A stretch of 64,000 nucleotides of DNA from Cladosporium sp. IMV 00045 (Eukaryota > Ascomycota > Dothideomycetes > Cladosporiales > Cladosporiaceae), in contig MSJI02000772.1 in NCBI GenBank assembly GCA_001931905.2, positions 35,501 to 99,500 on the forward strand, written 5' to 3'. Shown piece by piece: positions 62,358 to 64,000 of this stretch. The notes below the pieces were generated by a model. The model ran no database searches. It was not told the DNA's origin and saw only the letters and a list, made by a program, of their open reading frames with translations. How positions within the stretch are numbered: the stretch's first letter is position 1; the number at the start of each line of letters is the position of its first letter. The position numbers and the translations under genes were made by a program.

Positions 62358-63344
62358 ATGGCCCAATTGCATGCATTCAAACTCGACCGCGAGTACGCAA
62401 CGATTGTCGCTGGCCTCGGTGAGATAAGCGCGATTATGCCAGGGCTTCCGGTTGGCGATATCGTTGGGCGGCGTGAGCGATACGACCTCCGCATCCAAAG
62501 ATTGCTCTCTATGACACCACCAGCGACCGACGTTGTGCAACGCAGTCATAAGATCTGCACTGAGGATGGGGCAGTCATCGAGCTCAAAGAATTCCGTTCG
62601 AATGGCGCGCCCACCAGATCCTCGCCAGCACTGTATCATGTGCATGGCGGTGGAATGATCCTTGGCAGTGTCGCGTCGTTCACTCCTGCGATCGTAGCTA
62701 GAGCAAGGAGCTACTGCTTGCCGATATTCTCAATCGAATATCGACTTGCTCCCGAGCATCCACACCCTGTGCCAGTCAACGATTGCTACGCGGGGCTTGA
62801 GTGGCTCTATGCGAACGCTGGCGAGCTAGGTGTCGATTGCAATCGTATCATGGTGCAGGGAGAGAGTGCTGGCGGCGGCCTTGCGGCAGGACTCACCCTC
62901 ATGGCCCGCGATAGAGGTCTCTCGCCTCCAATAGCATATCAGATGCTCATTCATCCCATGCTCGACGATCGGAACTTGCAGCCTCAGCCGAACATTGAAC
63001 CGTACACCAAGTGGAGGTCGGACGACAGTAAGACTGGCTGGGGTGCATTGCTCGGGGAGGCTGCCGGTAAAGACTACGAGGTGGCTGGGCACCAATACGC
63101 TGCTCCTGCTCGAGCACGGAGGCTCAAGGGTCTTCCTCCGACGTACATCGACGTTGGTCATCTGGACTTTTTTCTACAGGAGGACATCGAGTATGCTGCC
63201 AGATTGCTCGAAGCAGGGGTTCTGGTGGAATTGCATGTGTATCCGGGTTTGCCTCACGATTTCGAATCCATGGGAGCAGGTGCGCGGATTGTTGAGAATG
63301 CCCTGAAAAATAGGCTGCGTGTCATTGAGGAATTCAAGCTTTGA
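62358..63344 (+). CDS. Alpha/beta hydrolase, HSL (hormone-sensitive lipase) family
   Basis: Intronless, 328 residues from the ATG at 62358. Carboxylester hydrolase fold with HGGG oxyanion motif at 96-99 (YHVHGGGMILGS), FSIEYRLAPEHPHPVPVNDC, the nucleophile elbow GESAGG with S170, a triad acid in GHLDFF (D270 by alignment to the family) and H300 in PGLPHDFES. There is no signal peptide, so it should be intracellular. The family hydrolyses short acyl esters and lactones of many kinds; the substrate is unknown. It lies next to the transporter and polygalacturonase, so a role on a sugar ester or lactone is conceivable, but many such genes occur next to unrelated ones. Confidence 0.9.
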   Translation: MAQLHAFKLDREYATIVAGLGEISAIMPGLPVGDIVGRRERYDLRIQRLLSMTPPATDVVQRSHKICTEDGAVIELKEFRSNGAPTRSSPALYHVHGGGMILGSVASFTPAIVARARSYCLPIFSIEYRLAPEHPHPVPVNDCYAGLEWLYANAGELGVDCNRIMVQGESAGGGLAAGLTLMARDRGLSPPIAYQMLIHPMLDDRNLQPQPNIEPYTKWRSDDSKTGWGALLGEAAGKDYEVAGHQYAAPARARRLKGLPPTYIDVGHLDFFLQEDIEYAARLLEAGVLVELHVYPGLPHDFESMGAGARIVENALKNRLRVIEEFKL

Positions 63345-63640
63345 GCGATTAGGAAGGACTTCTTCGCACATGCAGGTAGCACTGGGGCAGCCATAATGCA
63401 AAGGGTGATAGAACACGCTGGGATCCTGTCATTATCAACGAAAATGAGAATGGCCGAATCTAGGCGGGACTCATAGAATTATAGTCGTATGTGTCTGTTC
63501 ATCAGGTAACGCGAAATATCAAGTAATGTTGTCAGGATGAAGAAAGCATCTCGCTTCAAAAACACCTGAGGCCGATCTTCACGCATTCGTCCCCACTCAT
63601 CAGCGTGAAACGCGGCTGACATGCACAAGGGTCGGCCATA
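63345..63640. other. 3' flank of the hydrolase gene
   Basis: About 300 bp of ordinary composition after the hydrolase stop. No gene seen. Confidence 0.4.
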
Positions 63641-63659
63641 TGTACAAAAGTGCCAAAAT

Positions 63660-64000
63660 TACAGATTTCCTGATTTTTACCATAGTGCCAAAATCCAAAT
63701 TTAGGCTTATTTATATCAAAACACACTATATTCCATTATTTTTAATAGTAATAGCCCCTAAGAATATATATTACCTCGTTTACGTAATAGAAGAACACTA
63801 AAAAAGGCACGTAGGCCGCCTACGTATTTATCTCGACGCGTAGGTAGATTAGATACGCGATTAGCAAGCCGTTAGTTAGACCTATAATTAGATGCGTATT
63901 TATATCGAAGAGGCTACCGGTATGCCTCTTACCGTTCGAACGTTTAAACGCAAGATAAAAGAGATAGGACTATCGTCTCGCCTTTTTATTAAGGACTCGC
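63660..64000. mobile_element. RIP-like degenerate repeat DNA, element type unknown
   Basis: Composition changes sharply near 63660. The first 120 bp is very AT-rich with repeated AGTGCCAAAAT words. From about 63780 onward TA is frequent, CG is retained, and CA/TG are scarce, the dinucleotide pattern left by repeat-induced point mutation (CpA to TpA). An 8-bp inverted repeat (ACGTAGGC C GCCTACGT) lies at about 63810-63826. Such blocks in fungi are nearly always mutated transposons. No open frame or terminal repeat can be assigned, and it continues past the window edge. Confidence 0.6.

Noticed and set aside
1..64000. A secondary-metabolite cluster or one novel multi-gene system
   Set aside because: No polyketide synthase, peptide synthetase, terpene cyclase or cluster regulator is present; most genes are unrelated housekeeping genes.

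Overview
This is nuclear DNA from a filamentous ascomycete (Pezizomycotina), most likely a dothideomycete; the class is inferred from gene style, not proven. The evidence is short GT-AG introns of about 49-83 bp with CTRAC-type branch points, fungus-specific families (GT90/CAP64, monopolin Csm1/Pcs1, Hal4/Sat4-like kinase, Mgr3-like TPR protein), a single dispersed 5S rRNA gene, and a TA-rich, CA/TG-poor right edge that looks RIP-mutated. There are no operons; genes lie on both strands with leaders of 0.3-3.4 kb.

Layout. 1-16.8 kb is a housekeeping block: a LysM-domain protein running off the left edge, a monopolin subunit, a small broken fungal gene, aspartate aminotransferase, a GT90 glycosyltransferase, arginyl-tRNA synthetase (apparently one gene for cytosolic and mitochondrial forms) and a large disordered protein. 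16.8-25.9 kb is gene-poor. It holds one intact gene for a tail-anchored coiled-coil protein with a ladder of LC8 (dynein light chain) motifs, decayed copies of the same gene, and two degenerate tandem arrays (about 118 bp and about 88 bp periods) on either side of it. 25.9-54.6 kb is again conserved: a C2/PH RasGAP, a tRNA-like gene with an odd insert, the SRAP/HMCES DNA-crosslink sensor divergent from an Mgr3-like mitochondrial TPR protein, an isochorismatase-AlkB fusion, an ALYREF/Mlo3 mRNA-export factor with five introns, haspin kinase, a membrane-embedded spermidine-synthase-like protein, a Hal4/Sat4-like kinase and methylcrotonoyl-CoA carboxylase alpha. 54.6-64 kb is more accessory: a membrane-protein pseudogene with two in-frame stops, a perfect 20-bp inverted repeat, a 5S rRNA gene, then a secreted exo-polygalacturonase divergent from an MFS sugar transporter and followed by an HSL-type alpha/beta hydrolase. 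The window ends in RIP-like repeat DNA.

Functional links. The exo-polygalacturonase and the transporter share an 821-bp intergenic region and form a plausible pectin-use pair (release of a sugar acid, then uptake). Haspin, monopolin and possibly the LC8-ladder protein all concern chromosome or microtubule biology, but they are far apart and I infer no shared regulation. The observations most worth following are the AlkB fusion whose isochorismatase-like domain has lost two catalytic residues, the LC8-motif protein with its relics and flanking arrays, and the tRNA-like locus.

Limits: all gene models are by eye. Several reading frames extend upstream through TTG or GTG codons, and I trimmed these to the first supported ATG. 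Splice sites were chosen by frame, consensus and family fit, without transcripts.
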